From positions 335,279-399,278 of the forward strand of contig NW_006281101.1 in NCBI RefSeq assembly GCF_000203795.2: a stretch of 64,000 bases of DNA, written 5' to 3'. Position numbers and translations under genes: made by a program. The DNA comes from Batrachochytrium dendrobatidis JAM81. Lineage: Eukaryota > Chytridiomycota > Chytridiomycetes > Rhizophydiales. Shown in pieces: positions 47,921 to 60,095 of this stretch. The notes below the pieces were generated by a model. The model did no database searches, was not told where the DNA came from, and worked only from the letters and a program-made list of their open reading frames with translations. The first letter of the stretch is position 1. Each line of letters begins with the position of its first letter.

Positions 47921-50900
47921 ATGCTATTAGGCGATGATACCAACGATGGTGCTGCCATCCAAACCAACCGCATCATCCATATAAACGACCCAATAAAAAA
48001 CCAAACACAAAAGTTTCTTACCAACAGTATTACTACTGGAAAATACAACACCATCACGTTCATTCCCAAGTTTTTGTTTGAGCAGTTTTCCAAGTATGCA
48101 AATATGTTTTTCTTATTTGTTGCCATTATTCAGGTGAGTCGAGTGTTGCCCTATGGCTATGAATGAGTATATGCAAGAATTGGCTATATTTTATTCTTGT
48201 GGTGTGGATGGATAGAATGTTGTCTGCAAGCAACCTGGAACGTGTCGTGACCAGAATTAGGTTGGACGCATTTATTTCAGACTTTGAACCACTCACACCA
48301 AACATTTGGCAGTGAATCTGGTGCTTTGTACAATTTGTGTTTGAAATACAGCAATAATACATTCTTGAAATAAGATCTTGGATTTTAGCCAATACATTTT
48401 TTGCTACTGTATTCAGCACACTTGTGTTTTGATTACCCGATGATTTCACCTAACCTTGACATCTGTTTAAAAACTATTAGCAAATTGGCGACTTGTCTCC
48501 AACAAATCGATATGGTACAGTTATTCCTCTTTCCATTGTTTTGGCTGTTTCAGCTGCAAAAGAAATTATGGAAGACCTTAAGCGACATGCCCAAGACACC
48601 ATCGTGAATGCTCGTTTAGTCAACACGCTTTCTGGTACATCGTTTATTCCCAAACCATGGCGCGAAGTTGCTGTTGGAGATATTGTTCGAATTGAAAACT
48701 CGCAGTATTTTCCGGCTGATCTGGTTCTTTTGAGTTCCTCCGAGCCAGACTCTTTATGCTATATTGAAACTAGTAATTTGGATGGGTATGTTGTAATACT
48801 TTGTAAATGCAATTTCAGTTTGATATACCCGTTGCTGACTGCAATATTCAATACAATCTATTTGATAGCGAAACAAATCTCAAAATCCGACAAGGCTTAA
48901 CTGAAACAATGAATTACTTGACACCAGATGATGTTTCCAATATTGAAGGCAAATTTTTGTCACTGACCTACTGTGTAGTATCAAAGTGAAAGCAACTAAT
49001 ATGTTGTGATTCTATTATTTAGGTGTGATCAAGTCAGAATTGCCCAATAATTCCTTGTATACATTTGAAGGAACATTACGATTGGGTGCAAAGGAAATCC
49101 CTCTGAATCCCGATCAGCTTTTACTTCGAGTATGTGGTCTGCTTAAATCCATGATACATCACATTGTCGTTTTAGCCATTAACATGACAAGTATACTTTA
49201 GGGTGCAATGCTGCGTAATACACGCTGGATCTATGGAATTGCTGTATTTACTGGGCATGAATCAAAGCTGATGAAAAATGCCACGTAAGATACTTGATTT
49301 ACTGTAAACTAAATCTTGCATAACCAGCCCATTTTGTGCTGAATAATATATTTGAATGATCATTTAGCGCCACTCCAATAAAGCGAACCCATCTGGACAT
49401 TCTTGTGAACAGGCATATTATATATTTGTTTTTTATCCTTGTATCCATGTCGGTAATATGCGCTCTTGGAACTCTTTCTCGCCACGTAAGTGCTTTCTTG
49501 ATCAAGTCAGGTCGAATATTTTACTGGAAACTAAAGCAACACTGGCTATTGTATACCTTGTTTAGCTTTACAATTCCTTTGAGGCGCAGATTATGATGGT
49601 ACCCTCTTCAGAAGCGTGGGGTCGTTTTCCTGGAAATATTATCACCTATATCATTCTGTTCAATAATCTGATTCCAATGAGGTAATTTTTGATTATTTAG
49701 ACTACTCTTTTACAAGCATGCTGACCAATCCATTTACTTGCCTATACAAACACGCTCATTCAGCTTGATTGTTACCATGGAGATTGTAAGATACTTTCTT
49801 GGAACGCTCATCAACAGTGACGAAGACCTATATTATGAATTAGAAGACACGCCAGCAACAGCCCGTACTTCATCCCTTGTAGAAGAGCTTGGTCAAATCG
49901 ACTATATATTTTCGGACAAAACTGGAACACTTACATGCAACATTATGGAGTTCCGCATGCTGAGCATAGCCGGTATTGCCTACGCTGAAGTTGTTCCAGA
50001 CAACCGCAAAATTATGATAGATGAAAATGGAAAAGCTTCAGGATGGTATGATTTCAATAAACTTAAAGATCACGATCGGGAATCGCCTACTAGTGATACG
50101 ATTCGAGAATTTCTGCAGCTTTTGGCTGTATGCCATACTGTCATTCCAGAAGTAAGTGAGGAAGATCCCACAAAAATTATTTTTCAAGCCTCTTCTCCTG
50201 ATGAGGCTGCACTTGTCAAAGGCGCTCAAACTCTTGGATACACATTTACTGTAAGTCTTCAACTTTCAAGCATTTGTTTAAATTTTATACCCATAATAGT
50301 TTATACACAATCTGTCTGCATACTAAATTTATTACTGCTGTGTTTACTATTTTTATGATTGTAAAGACTCGCCGGCCACGATCTGTTTCATACAAACATA
50401 ACGGACAGGATTACGAATGGGAAATTCTTCAAATCAATGAATTCAATTCCACCCGTAAACGTATGAGTGCGCTAGTCCGAAGTCCTGAAGGGAAAATTAA
50501 ACTTTACATCAAAGGAGCCGATACAGTGATTTTTGACCGGTTGGCTAAACAAGGAAACACATTTGTTGATGCCACATGTGCCCATCTTGAAGAATACGCT
50601 AATGATGGGCTACGTACACTTTGTATTGCTTATCGTGACATTCCCGAAGAAGAATACACCGAATGGGCAAAGATATACGAAAAGGCCGCAACAACAATTA
50701 GCAACCGCGCGTTGGAATTGGAAAAGGCTGCTGAAATTATTGAAAAGGATTTGCTATTGCTTGGTGCAACAGCTATTGAAGATCGATTGCAAGATGAAGT
50801 TCCTGACACAATCCACACGCTTGCAACGGCTGGAATTAAAATATGGGTTTTGACTGGCGATCGACAAGAAACAGCCATCAATATTGGATACTCGTGCAAG

Positions 50901-52510
50901 CTCATTACTGAAGAAATGTCGCTGATTACGTGCAATGAGCCAACGCATTTTGATACCAAGGATTTTTTGGCAAGAAAATTAGCTGCCGTCAAAGGTGGTA
51001 TGGATACAGCTGGCTCGTCCAACTCTATGTTTTGGGGAATGAGATATCTTAATGGTGTGCCGTACGTTGGGCATCTTATGACCGAAAAACAGGGAAAGCT
51101 AAAAAAACAAGCCGACAGTGATTTGGAACAAATTGCGTTGATTATTGATGGTAAAAGCTTGGCCTATGCTCTTGAAGACGATATTAAATACACGTTTCTT
51201 GAACTTGCTACTCTGTGCAAGGCTGTTATTTGCTGCCGTGTATCTCCATTACAAAAAGCTCTGGTTGTTAAGCTTTTGCGCAAGAACGTTGAAGGTGCAG
51301 TAACGCTTGCCATTGGTGACGGAGCCAACGATGTCTCCATGATACAAGCTGCTCATGTAGGTATTGGTATTAGCGGACAGGAAGGTCTTCAGGCTGCTCG
51401 TAGTGCTGATTTTGCCATTGCTCAATTCCGTTTCTTGAAAAAACTACTTCTTGTTCATGGTAGCTGGGCTTACTCGCGTTTGAGCAAAGTTATTCTGTAT
51501 TCGTTTTACAAAAATATTACACTATACTTGATTCAGCTGTGGTTTGCTCTTGATAACGGATTTTCTGGCCAGGTAATATAAAATTTTAGCTTTTCAAGTA
51601 TTGCCCTTATTAAACCTGTTGCTGATACTAATCTTGTTTGCAACTCTTGTCTAGACTCTGTTTGAAACTTGGACTCAATCATCCTACAACATTGTGTTTG
51701 CATTTTTTCAGCCGCTTGCAATTGGTGTATTTGATCAATTTTTGACATCCAGAATGCTAGATCGTTATCCACAACTTTACCGACTTGGCCAAACCAATGA
51801 ATTCTACAACACGTATTCATTTTGGGCATGGATCATCAACTCGTTCTTTCACTCTTTGATCATGTATTATGGACTTACTGCCGTTTATGGTGAAGGAGCT
51901 ATGATGACAAATGGAGGAACGGCCAACAACTGGGTCATGGGAGAAATGATTTATACTGCCGATCTAATTACAATTACCATGAAGGCTGCACTAACAGTTG
52001 ATACGTGGGTCAATTTCACCTATTTTGGTGTTTTTGGTAGCATCGCCTTGTGGTTTATTCTATTTCCCATTTATGCTATTATTGGCCCTATGGTTGGTGT
52101 TGGAACAGAACTTCAAGGTGTCAACTATCCCATGTTTACATCTGTAGCATTTTGGGTTGGCATCATGATCATTCCTTTTGTGGCCAACTTGCGCGACTTT
52201 ATCTGGAAGTACACCAAACGCTTAATTTTCCCACGATCCTATCATATTGTGCAAGAAATCAGTAAATTCAATATTCCCGATCATCGTCCACGTATGGAGT
52301 GGTTTAGAAAGGCCATGGCTAAAGTGCGTGTTGTTCAAAGACAGAAACGAACTCGTGGTTATGCCTTTTCTCAAGGAGAGTCGGGTCAGGCCGAACTTAT
52401 CCGTATTTATGATACCACTCGGTAAGATTAGATTGCTTTTACTATGGTGTGTACTTTAACTAACCTTAAACTTGGACGCTGATTATTTTAGTCGGAAGCC
52501 ACGTGGATAA
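47921..52510 (+). CDS. P4-type phospholipid-transporting ATPase (flippase)
   Basis: This enzyme uses ATP to flip aminophospholipids to the cytosolic leaflet of Golgi, endosomal or plasma membranes. Eleven exons (47921-48133, 48481-48785, 48869-48948, 49023-49129, 49202-49284, 49368-49485, 49566-49681, 49764-50250, 50367-51572, 51655-52421, 52492-52510) give 1166 residues. Visible motifs are [19 protein letters not shown] (first helices), SNLDGETNLK (actuator loop), SDKTGTLT with the phosphorylated Asp near 392, [19 protein letters not shown] (nucleotide binding), the [19 protein letters not shown] hinge and about ten membrane helices. The short N-terminus and [13 protein letters not shown] C-terminal helices fit the Drs2/ATP8A group. 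One intron (48949-49022) appears to use a GC donor. A CDC50-type partner is expected but is not in this window. Confidence 0.94.
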
Positions 52511-53299
52511 ATTAGATCATTTCCAAATAATAGACTTTTAGTCCATCATTCCTTTTACGCTTTTTTATTGTCTGATCAGCTACTCGTTTGAAATAAACTG
52601 AATAGTTTTGATTTTACTGAATCTGGCTTCAAGTGTGTAAATACTGTGATAGAAACCGAGTGAGTCTGAGCTATAGGACAATGGTAGTTCAAGATTGCTA
52701 TTATGCCTGATTGTTTAATTTGGATTTCCAATTATGGTCTTCACACCCCCAGGTGAAGCACATCGCGTACATTAGCACGGTTTTGATAGCAATATAGGCA
52801 CTTTCTACAAACATGGGCAACTGCGGGTCATACAATGAAATAGGTATGAAAATCATGCCATAATCAAAATAGATACGGTTTTTTGGAGCAAATGAGCAGT
52901 TCATCACAACTTTTGTATAATTTGAATCAGCCACATACAACTCTTGGCCAGGGTAATGGATAATACACGAGATGTATGATTAAATGGCTGCTTGTTCTTT
53001 ACAGAAATATTTCAACTTTGAATGCAGGGCGAATATCTATCCAAATATCCGTTTTAAAATACGACCATATTAAACATGGTGTGCTAACACAATATGTATT
53101 CAACTGTATATGCTCTTTTTGACATCTCTTATGGCTTGTCGTGTGAATGACAATTCATTCGACCGTGACGGTGTGGACTAATATTGACATGGGGTATATA
53201 ACAAATTTGATTAAATTACATTAAACCTGATAACAATGGCTTGAAACTCCCGGCCCAATACCAACTACGCCCACTTTAAATATATAATCATGTTCATAA
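52511..53299. other. Intergenic region with a doubtful minus-strand frame
   Basis: No gene is firmly supported. The minus strand at 52990-52701 is open for about 95 residues (ending CEDHNWKSKLNNQA) and reads like ordinary protein, but it has no start in good context, no clear splice partner and no motif I recognise. It could be a terminal exon or a relic. Confidence 0.35.
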
Positions 53300-54034
53300 G
53301 CAGGATCCCAGTCAGCACGTCTAAGATGGGGATCTGATGAATCCATAGCTGGCTCGTTGCGAAGAAAACGCAAATCCAAGTCACCGTCAGTATCAGCCAT
53401 TCAAACCTTATCCACAAAGCCATCACCCAATAGTACGGATCAAGAAAGCACGACAAAAAAAGCACGACACAAACCATTCCCCGAGCCATTGACAGCTACC
53501 CAAGTTGCCGATGTGTTGCGTAGAGGAGAAATATCTACTTTGACCTCTATGAACCACTGCAATGCAAACACTACCAACGAACAAGATTCAACAGAGCTTG
53601 TTCAACTCGCAGATGTATTGGAACACGACAGACTACGGTCTACATACACGGTGCAACAGTTGATTACTCAAGGGACATACTGGACACTATGGAGAGTGGT
53701 TCGAATCAATGACAAAAAGCAGATGTTGATCAAGAAAATCAGCAAGGACAAGATCCCTGTCGAGGAGCAATATTTTCAAGCATGTGAGAACAACAGTGCG
53801 TGCCAATGTAGCAAGTGTGATTCTGTAAAAACATCACGACCACCGATTGAGCTCGTATTGCTGCAAAGTAAAGACAGTGGACTTCCGCAACTAGTGGACT
53901 CGTGCGAAGATGACAATTACTATTATATTGTGACCAAGCTACACGGACCATCTCGTAAACGTTGGAAAAATGCGTCTTCGTGGTTTGGACGAGGGAGATG
54001 GTCGACAGTATATTGGCGAGAGTACTTGACATGA
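53300..54034 (+). pseudogene. Truncated protein-kinase-like ORF (N-lobe only)
   Basis: The open frame starts with Lys/Arg/Ser-rich sequence. A protein kinase N-lobe follows: a degenerate Gly-loop (LITQGTYWTLWRV), a lysine strand (MLIKKI), a helix-C-like PPIELVLLQ, and the hinge-side strand YYYIVTKLHG. The pattern recalls PAS-kinase/PIM-type kinases. The frame then ends with no HRD, DFG or APE motif, so the catalytic C-lobe is missing. The frame is open from 53300 but has no ATG until an internal one near 53549, so the 5' end is also unclear. I saw no continuation of the C-lobe in other frames. It is either a broken kinase gene or a short kinase-derived regulator. Confidence 0.5.
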
Positions 54035-54398
54035 GATCTTGACTATATACTTTGCATTCCATGCACATTGCATTTTGACTGTATAGTTTATCTATATATT
54101 CTCGCGCCTTAATCTTCAAGTACTTTAATCTAAATCCAAACACATTCCAAGGCCTTATCTAATCATAAATCATGATCAACCAATTTCAAAAATGTGCTAG
54201 TGTATTACTATCAAGTGGGGTGTCTTGTGTAATGGTTGGTGTTGAGTCGACAGCGTGAACTTCAAATCATAAGGCTTTGTTATGGAGAAGCTTGATAATC
54301 GACTCCGACCTGCATCGCTATACCAACTAGAACATAAACGATTGAATTCTTTTTTTGTGTTCTAGTCAATAACTCCACCCTACAGCAACCGACCTACA
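54035..54398. other. Intergenic region before the cyclophilin gene
   Basis: Noncoding, 364 bases. It should contain the promoter of the cyclophilin gene. Nothing else is distinct. Confidence 0.45.
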
Positions 54399-55568
54399 AT
54401 GCAGCTGCGAACAAGACTCTTGCTACTTGCAGTAGCAGTAACAATATTCATCCTATACTTCTTCACCAGTACCTCAAGCCCAGAGCTGAGTGAAGTCAGG
54501 GATAGTTTGGACAGGGACGCCCTGTTTGATGCAGAGGAGCAGGTTCTTGGTTCTGTAAGGGTTGCTGAGAGTGTTCCTTCCATCAAGACCAATGTCAATA
54601 CATTTCTAGCCAATCCTGTTTCTGGATCTGAAAGCAAGCAACCACCCATCAGCAGTCCCAGTACTCCTAGCCATCGAATCAGGAAGCCTCCAACCAATGC
54701 TGTAAACAGCAAAAACAAGACTCCAGATCACAAAAAACCTGAAATCGACGATGCCAAGGACACTGCTTCTACTTTACCACCAGTGCCTGTTATTGCAGAG
54801 GGGCCTGTCAAACTCCCTGAATCAGATTCTGTAGACACCAAGTCTGGTACTGCTAGGGATGCATTTACTAGTAAAATTTACTTTGATATTACCCAGGACA
54901 ACAAAGAGGTATTGGCTGGCTGTTATGATATAGAGTCATGATGAATGCACATTGCTTGTTGACTAATTACTATGTTTGATGCATCTATACAAATCAATAA
55001 GCTTGGCAGAATCATCATCGGCCTCTATGGTAATATCGTTCCAAAGACTGCAGAAAATTTCCGAGTCTTGGCTACCAACGAAAAGGGATTTGGATATCAA
55101 GGCTCTCACTTTCATCGAGTCATTAAAGATTTCATGATCCAAGGCGGTGATTTTGAAAACGGTGATGGAACGGGTGGTTACTCTATATATAAAGATCGCA
55201 AGTTTGACGATGAAAACTTTGAACTGAAGCATGCTGGCCCTGGATATGTCAGCATGGCCAATGCTGGTAAAAACACTAATGGTACGTGGCGTTATAAATC
55301 TGTATTAGGATTGGCTATTTTTTGACCGGATCTGTCATGTTTACCTGTTTTGACTCTAAACTTGTTTGATGCTCTTTAATGTGGGGATATAGGTGCACAG
55401 TTTTTTATCACAACAGTCGCGACAAAATGGCTAGATGGCCGTCATGTTGTTTTTGGAAAAGTGATTGAAGGTATGGATGTTGTCTTCAGAATTGAAAACA
55501 CAGAAAGAAATGGAAGTACACCCACCAAGAAAGTGGTGATTGCCAGTAGTGGCTCACTTCCACTGTAG
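54399..55568 (+). CDS. Membrane-anchored cyclophilin (peptidyl-prolyl isomerase)
   Basis: This cis-trans prolyl isomerase is predicted to sit in the lumen of the secretory pathway on a single N-terminal anchor. Three exons (54399-54908, 55002-55281, 55393-55568) give 321 residues. Residues about 5-24 ([17 protein letters not shown]) form a signal anchor, and about 25-155 are a disordered Ser/Pro/Lys linker. The cyclophilin domain then starts across the first splice junction: [11 protein letters not shown] then [25 protein letters not shown] (catalytic Arg), [32 protein letters not shown]. The key active-site residues (R-F-Q-G-D, A-N-x-N, Q-F-F-I, W-L-D, H-V-V-F-G) are all present. The long linker between anchor and domain is unusual. 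The gene ends facing the PPR gene. Confidence 0.93.
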
Positions 55569-55813
55569 GCTGGTCTAAAATTTCACCAATAACTCCTGTC
55601 TGTAATGAATTTGCGATTCTATAAAAAATAAGACTTTTTCTTAAATGTGTAATGATTTATTTGGGGCTACATAGTAGACTACTAATATAAATTGAAGATA
55701 CAATGCAATTCATGCGGCGGTGGTTTATATTCTAAATCTAGTGCTTTGAAATATGGCAAAAGGAAACCCTGTTGTTGAAAAGATAAAAATAATGCACAAA
55801 CAACTCTTATTAG

Positions 55814-58495
55814 CTATATGTCTTCGTCTGGCAAATTTTGATTGTCAATATCATCAGCTCCAGCGCTCCAAACAGACATCGTCTTGGTGCTTTCGTAGAC
55901 CTCGTAAATACCTTCAAACTCGTATGGAGTCAAAAATTCTTCTGAAAACTGTAGCACTTGTTCTGCCTGCCTAGTTCTTCCATGTGAATGGCAAATCTTT
56001 ATAGCGAGTCTAACCAACCTCACTTCCAGCACCTTTCGCGTCTCCGAATGTGTTGGCAACATTTGAATCTTTGAACCACCAGGCACATGATCGGAAGTTC
56101 GTTCATACGCTTTTATAAACGGTCCAAAAAACTCGATATACCTAGTCCACATATTCCAAGCTTTATCCATCAACCCTTTGTTGAAACCGTAAAAAAACAT
56201 CATCAACCAAAACGTGCGAGAGTTGTACTTGACATCCAGCTTCCTCATTCGATCAAGAGTACGTGACATACCATCATCCGATTGCAAGTTATATTTGAGG
56301 TATGAATTCAAAACGATTGGGCGGATTTCTAAGCCCATGTGTATCATTTCTCCAAATATCATATCTGCAAACTCTACTTTATCATGATGAAGCGCACCCA
56401 CGATCAAATTATTATAAACTGCTAAACAAACGGGTGTAGATTCGTTTCTTCTGGCAGCTTGAAGTTTGTCAGAGGCAGTATTGATATCTCCAGTGAGAGC
56501 ACATACTGATATCAAATGCCCACTGACTTGTCTCACATCTAGTCCCAAATCTGCCATATCTGCTGCAATCGATACACAAATGTCAACAAGGTGGTAATGA
56601 GAAAAATGCTGAATAAGATGGAAATAAAACCTGGACAGATGATGTGGGGGAAGATTTGATTCAGCATAATCAGCTTTGAGTCGAGGAAGAATGCGATAAT
56701 AGTCTTGAAGAACTTGATTCGAGTCGAATTGAGTTTTCGAGCGGATTCTTGTTAAAAGTGACATGATTGCTGGATTGTCTTCTAAACCCCATTTAGCAGC
56801 TTCGCCAACAAGTTCAAATGCCTTCATGTACTCATTGTGGGAAAAGTATCCTTCAATCAGATGTACAAATGTGTATCCGTTGGGGTCTACGTTTGGATCG
56901 GCAAGCATGTCCCGATAACATTGAATAGCTGTAGCCATGTCATCTAGTTTGACAAACGCACGTACCATAGCTGTCCATAAATGAGCAGAATACACCACTC
57001 CAGATTCTTGCAAAGCATAGTAATACTTGAACGTGTTTAAAATAAGTCGTTTTTCAGCACAATGGTTGATCATAATAGTGTAGGTAGATGCTTGGGGTAT
57101 AATGGATGACTGACGTAGCGAGTCAAATAACGCCATGGCTTTGGTGGACTCGTCAGATTTGAAGAGGAAATCAATCAAGATATTGTATTCCAAGATCGTG
57201 GGAGAAAGTCCAGCATCATTAATGTGCCGAAAACAATCAAGACCTGCTGAAAATCCCTTGGTCTGTAATAGGTATCGAATGAGGAGGTTGAATGATGTGA
57301 GATCTGGTTTGACTGGCCCGTCTATTTGAGTAATGTATGACCAAACACGTTGAAACCCATCAAGATTTCCGGTCCTGAGGTATGAGCCAAGAACAGAGTT
57401 ATATTCAACAATAGAAATGGTAGAAGGATCAGCTCTTTCAAAGAATTCACTCAGGCGTTGAGCATTGTTGCTATTCTTGAGTGCTCGCCATATTTTCCAA
57501 CGATATTTCATCGAGTTTAACAATGGAGGATTCAAAGATTTTGAGTGTGTTGAATGTTTACGGTCGAGTGGATCAGCCATATTCTGCACATGAGCTGACG
57601 TTTTAAAAGATGGAAAGTTTATGGAGTTGAAGTCTGAATGCTGAGATGTGTAGAAAAAAGTATCTGTGTGTGATTGTTTTGATAAAGTAGACGAAACTGA
57701 GAAATCGGTAATCCACCGATGAACATTCAAGACATCTCCCTGTTTTACCAAAATTTCCAAAACAACATGGAATATCTTGGCAATAAGATGCGACCGATGC
57801 AGCTTTAGATCTGATAAAATATCGCTCAGGACTTGGTATTGAACACGATCAGTATATCTTGTTAAAAATTCAAGGTAAACAGGGGAAAGTAGATCGGATC
57901 GCTTTGCATGCTGAAGTATGTGAATCAGATGTTTAATTGATAGGTATCGAGAAGAATCATAGCCCTGCCCATGAATTGTGAGAAACAGTAGTTTTGCAAT
58001 GTGATTTTCTGCAAGATTGGAAGAAGTTTTTGGACTTTGACACACTATATCAACCAGCAACCATATCCGACTTGTCTGTTTAGGCTCTATTAAACAAGGT
58101 GTGTGGTTGATAGGAATATTATCAAGTATACACAGTAGCTGAGTGAGTGCGTCATTTTTTTCTATCGTATCAACATTACTGTCATGACTGGTTGCAGGAG
58201 ATGTTGGATTTTTCTGCTGTTCATTACAGGAGTCATCAGATGGCTTAATATCTGCTATATCCAAATGAGATAAATTTAAATCCTGCAATCTATGGCTCGG
58301 TGCTGTTGGTTTTCCAGACGAATAGTAGCATCGAACGTGAAGTGGAGGTCGGAAAGTATCCAGTGCTGCTTGCTGGATAAAAAAGACATTGCTTGTATTT
58401 AAAAGAAAGCAGTATGAATAGCAGTAACTATAGTACTCTCTTTTCCATGCACGATCCCAGGCAGTTTTAGCCAGGTTTCTGATAGATGCATCCAT
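55814..58495 (-). CDS. Pentatricopeptide-repeat protein, mitochondrial
   Basis: This is a probable mitochondrial RNA-binding protein needed for processing or translating organelle transcripts. It is a single exon of 893 residues. The ATG at 58495 is preferred because the open frame upstream has only non-ATG starts. The N-terminus is basic and hydroxylated with a CYYSSGK stretch, consistent with mitochondrial import. PPR motifs are clear from about residue 360 to 560, for example SFNLLIRYLLQTKGFSAGLD, EYNILIDFLFKSDESTKAMA, TYTIMINHCAEKRLILNTFK and LWTAMVRAFVKLDDMATAIQ, with further weak repeats to about 800. Similar fungal proteins act on COX or ATP synthase mRNAs; the target is unknown here. 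Confidence 0.85.
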   Translation of the reverse strand: MDASIRNLAKTAWDRAWKREYYSYCYSYCFLLNTSNVFFIQQAALDTFRPPLHVRCYYSSGKPTAPSHRLQDLNLSHLDIADIKPSDDSCNEQQKNPTSPATSHDSNVDTIEKNDALTQLLCILDNIPINHTPCLIEPKQTSRIWLLVDIVCQSPKTSSNLAENHIAKLLFLTIHGQGYDSSRYLSIKHLIHILQHAKRSDLLSPVYLEFLTRYTDRVQYQVLSDILSDLKLHRSHLIAKIFHVVLEILVKQGDVLNVHRWITDFSVSSTLSKQSHTDTFFYTSQHSDFNSINFPSFKTSAHVQNMADPLDRKHSTHSKSLNPPLLNSMKYRWKIWRALKNSNNAQRLSEFFERADPSTISIVEYNSVLGSYLRTGNLDGFQRVWSYITQIDGPVKPDLTSFNLLIRYLLQTKGFSAGLDCFRHINDAGLSPTILEYNILIDFLFKSDESTKAMALFDSLRQSSIIPQASTYTIMINHCAEKRLILNTFKYYYALQESGVVYSAHLWTAMVRAFVKLDDMATAIQCYRDMLADPNVDPNGYTFVHLIEGYFSHNEYMKAFELVGEAAKWGLEDNPAIMSLLTRIRSKTQFDSNQVLQDYYRILPRLKADYAESNLPPHHLSRFYFHLIQHFSHYHLVDICVSIAADMADLGLDVRQVSGHLISVCALTGDINTASDKLQAARRNESTPVCLAVYNNLIVGALHHDKVEFADMIFGEMIHMGLEIRPIVLNSYLKYNLQSDDGMSRTLDRMRKLDVKYNSRTFWLMMFFYGFNKGLMDKAWNMWTRYIEFFGPFIKAYERTSDHVPGGSKIQMLPTHSETRKVLEVRLVRLAIKICHSHGRTRQAEQVLQFSEEFLTPYEFEGIYEVYESTKTMSVWSAGADDIDNQNLPDEDI

Positions 58496-58781
58496 CGCTG
58501 GCTCTTGCACCAACTCACAATTTAGTTTGCTGGTCAAGTGCTAACAATAAGTTTTGTCGAGTTGATCCAAAAGTGAGTATTCGTCCTGTGTGTCAATATG
58601 TTTGGCTTTAAGTTGGATTCAAGAGAAATACATGAATATGTAAGCAACGACAGTAAACTGCTGCAATTAATGACAAATCTAAAGTCGTTGCAAACAAATC
58701 TGTTGCTGTAATTATTGGAATCTCGTCAGATTTTGAATTCACTCAAACCAATATCAAAGTTTACATTCAAATTGCATTAAC
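58496..58781. promoter_or_regulatory. Shared bidirectional promoter, PPR / mL59-like
   Basis: This is a 286-base gap between two outward-reading genes for mitochondrial gene expression. A compact shared promoter is likely. No TATA box or distinct motif is evident. Confidence 0.45.
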
Positions 58782-59462
58782 ATGACGGCAGGCGCAGACA
58801 AACTGATAGCAGGATCTTCTCTATTAATTCGTATACCAAAGAAAATGCCCAACAACTGGATTCTTAAGCAGATTGCATTTCCTCCTCCTAAAGAGGATTT
58901 CTTTTCTCGCACAGGCCGACTGGGCAAACTGCTTCCACCTCGCATTTCACTAGAAGAGCAGCAGCAGATTCGACTGACTTGTAAATTGGCTGGAATCGAT
59001 CCTGTCAAAGTTGTTGGTCTACCTGCCGAGGAACTTGCATTGCAAAGTGCATATTCATTGTATGCAAAAAGCGACAAAACACTGGTTCAAGTTATTCGGT
59101 ATGGTCATTGTCGAATTGATGTATTTTGAATGATCGAGTATATTATACGATTGCTTGTCTATTCTAAAAACTATGGTTTGGGACTAACAAGCCATGTATA
59201 TATTTTATTATGCTGTCATTGCTCGCTTAATCCCAATCTGCTACTGCAAAAAACAGCCAAAAGAAGATTGAAGAAAACATGGCCAAAATGCCTAAACGCA
59301 TTGCTGACTGGAAAGAGGTTTGTTTATTTATATTGGCAGCATCTATTCAGACTGTTTCCACTCATGCATTCGCTTACTAACGCATAATCAACTATTTCGT
59401 GATCATGTAACCAGGAGAAACGAAAGACAAAGGCGAGCGCAAAACCGATCATGCCTTTTTAA
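58782..59462 (+). CDS. Mitochondrial large-subunit ribosomal protein mL59-like
   Basis: This is a probable fungal mitoribosome large-subunit protein (yeast MRPL25 family). Three exons (58782-59098, 59257-59317, 59415-59462) give 141 residues in frame. It is basic. A PPRISLEEQQQIRLTCKLAG block followed by a short acidic-helical segment matches the family pattern of PKYSLRR..D..KLA..YG. The C-terminus made by exons 2-3 (KKIEENMAKMPKRIADWKEE and then a Lys-rich tail) resembles the family's terminal helix. The match is by pattern, not by search, so the assignment is moderate. It lies head-to-head with a mitochondrial PPR gene. Confidence 0.6.
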
Positions 59463-60095
59463 TTGTAATCGTTCAATCATAGCCAACTTACAGGTTAAAC
59501 AAACTCGCTTGACATTGGGATCGATTCAAGACTGGAATTGGTGCAAAAACTCGAGCATCTTGAATAAAAACACATGGTTATGCAGTTTGCAAATATATAC
59601 TTTACGACTGATGACAGAGCATGAGAATGAAGAGATGAATGAAAGATTGTCGGCAACCATCACTCTTGATGTTTTTTCGAAAATATCGGTATTGTCTGCT
59701 GATTGAATGGCAAGATGATCTATCGTTTATATTTCCTGTACCACAGCAACAATCTGACTTGTTGACACGACCAGTTTGCTGATTCTCTCGATTCAACAAG
59801 ATGTCACCACTTGGTTTTGCTTGGACACGAACATTGGTGTCCTATCTAGAGTTCACGCTAATCCAAAACCATCATGCGATTTACAGATAGTTCATGTTTT
59901 AAAAGACTGCAGCATCCTGATTGATCCGTCAAAATGGTTTCAAAACATGGCAAAACTGCGTTAAAATATAAATGGCATCTCTCCATTCCATTTCTACCCG
60001 CTTTGCCTTTGACTATAACTTTGGGTTATGAAACAGAAATTGTATATGCCAATCTCACAGTTCTTTATTAAATCTCAAATGCACCATAAAATCTG
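59463..60095. other. Convergent intergenic region
   Basis: This lies between the 3' ends of the mL59-like and bS16m genes. Several short plus-strand frames exist (for example 59320-59706), but none has a motif or fits the upstream exons. I see no gene. Confidence 0.45.

Noticed and set aside
52701..52990. About 95-residue minus-strand open frame after the flippase gene
   Set aside because: It reads fairly protein-like but has no start, splice partner or motif, so it is mentioned only in the gap note.
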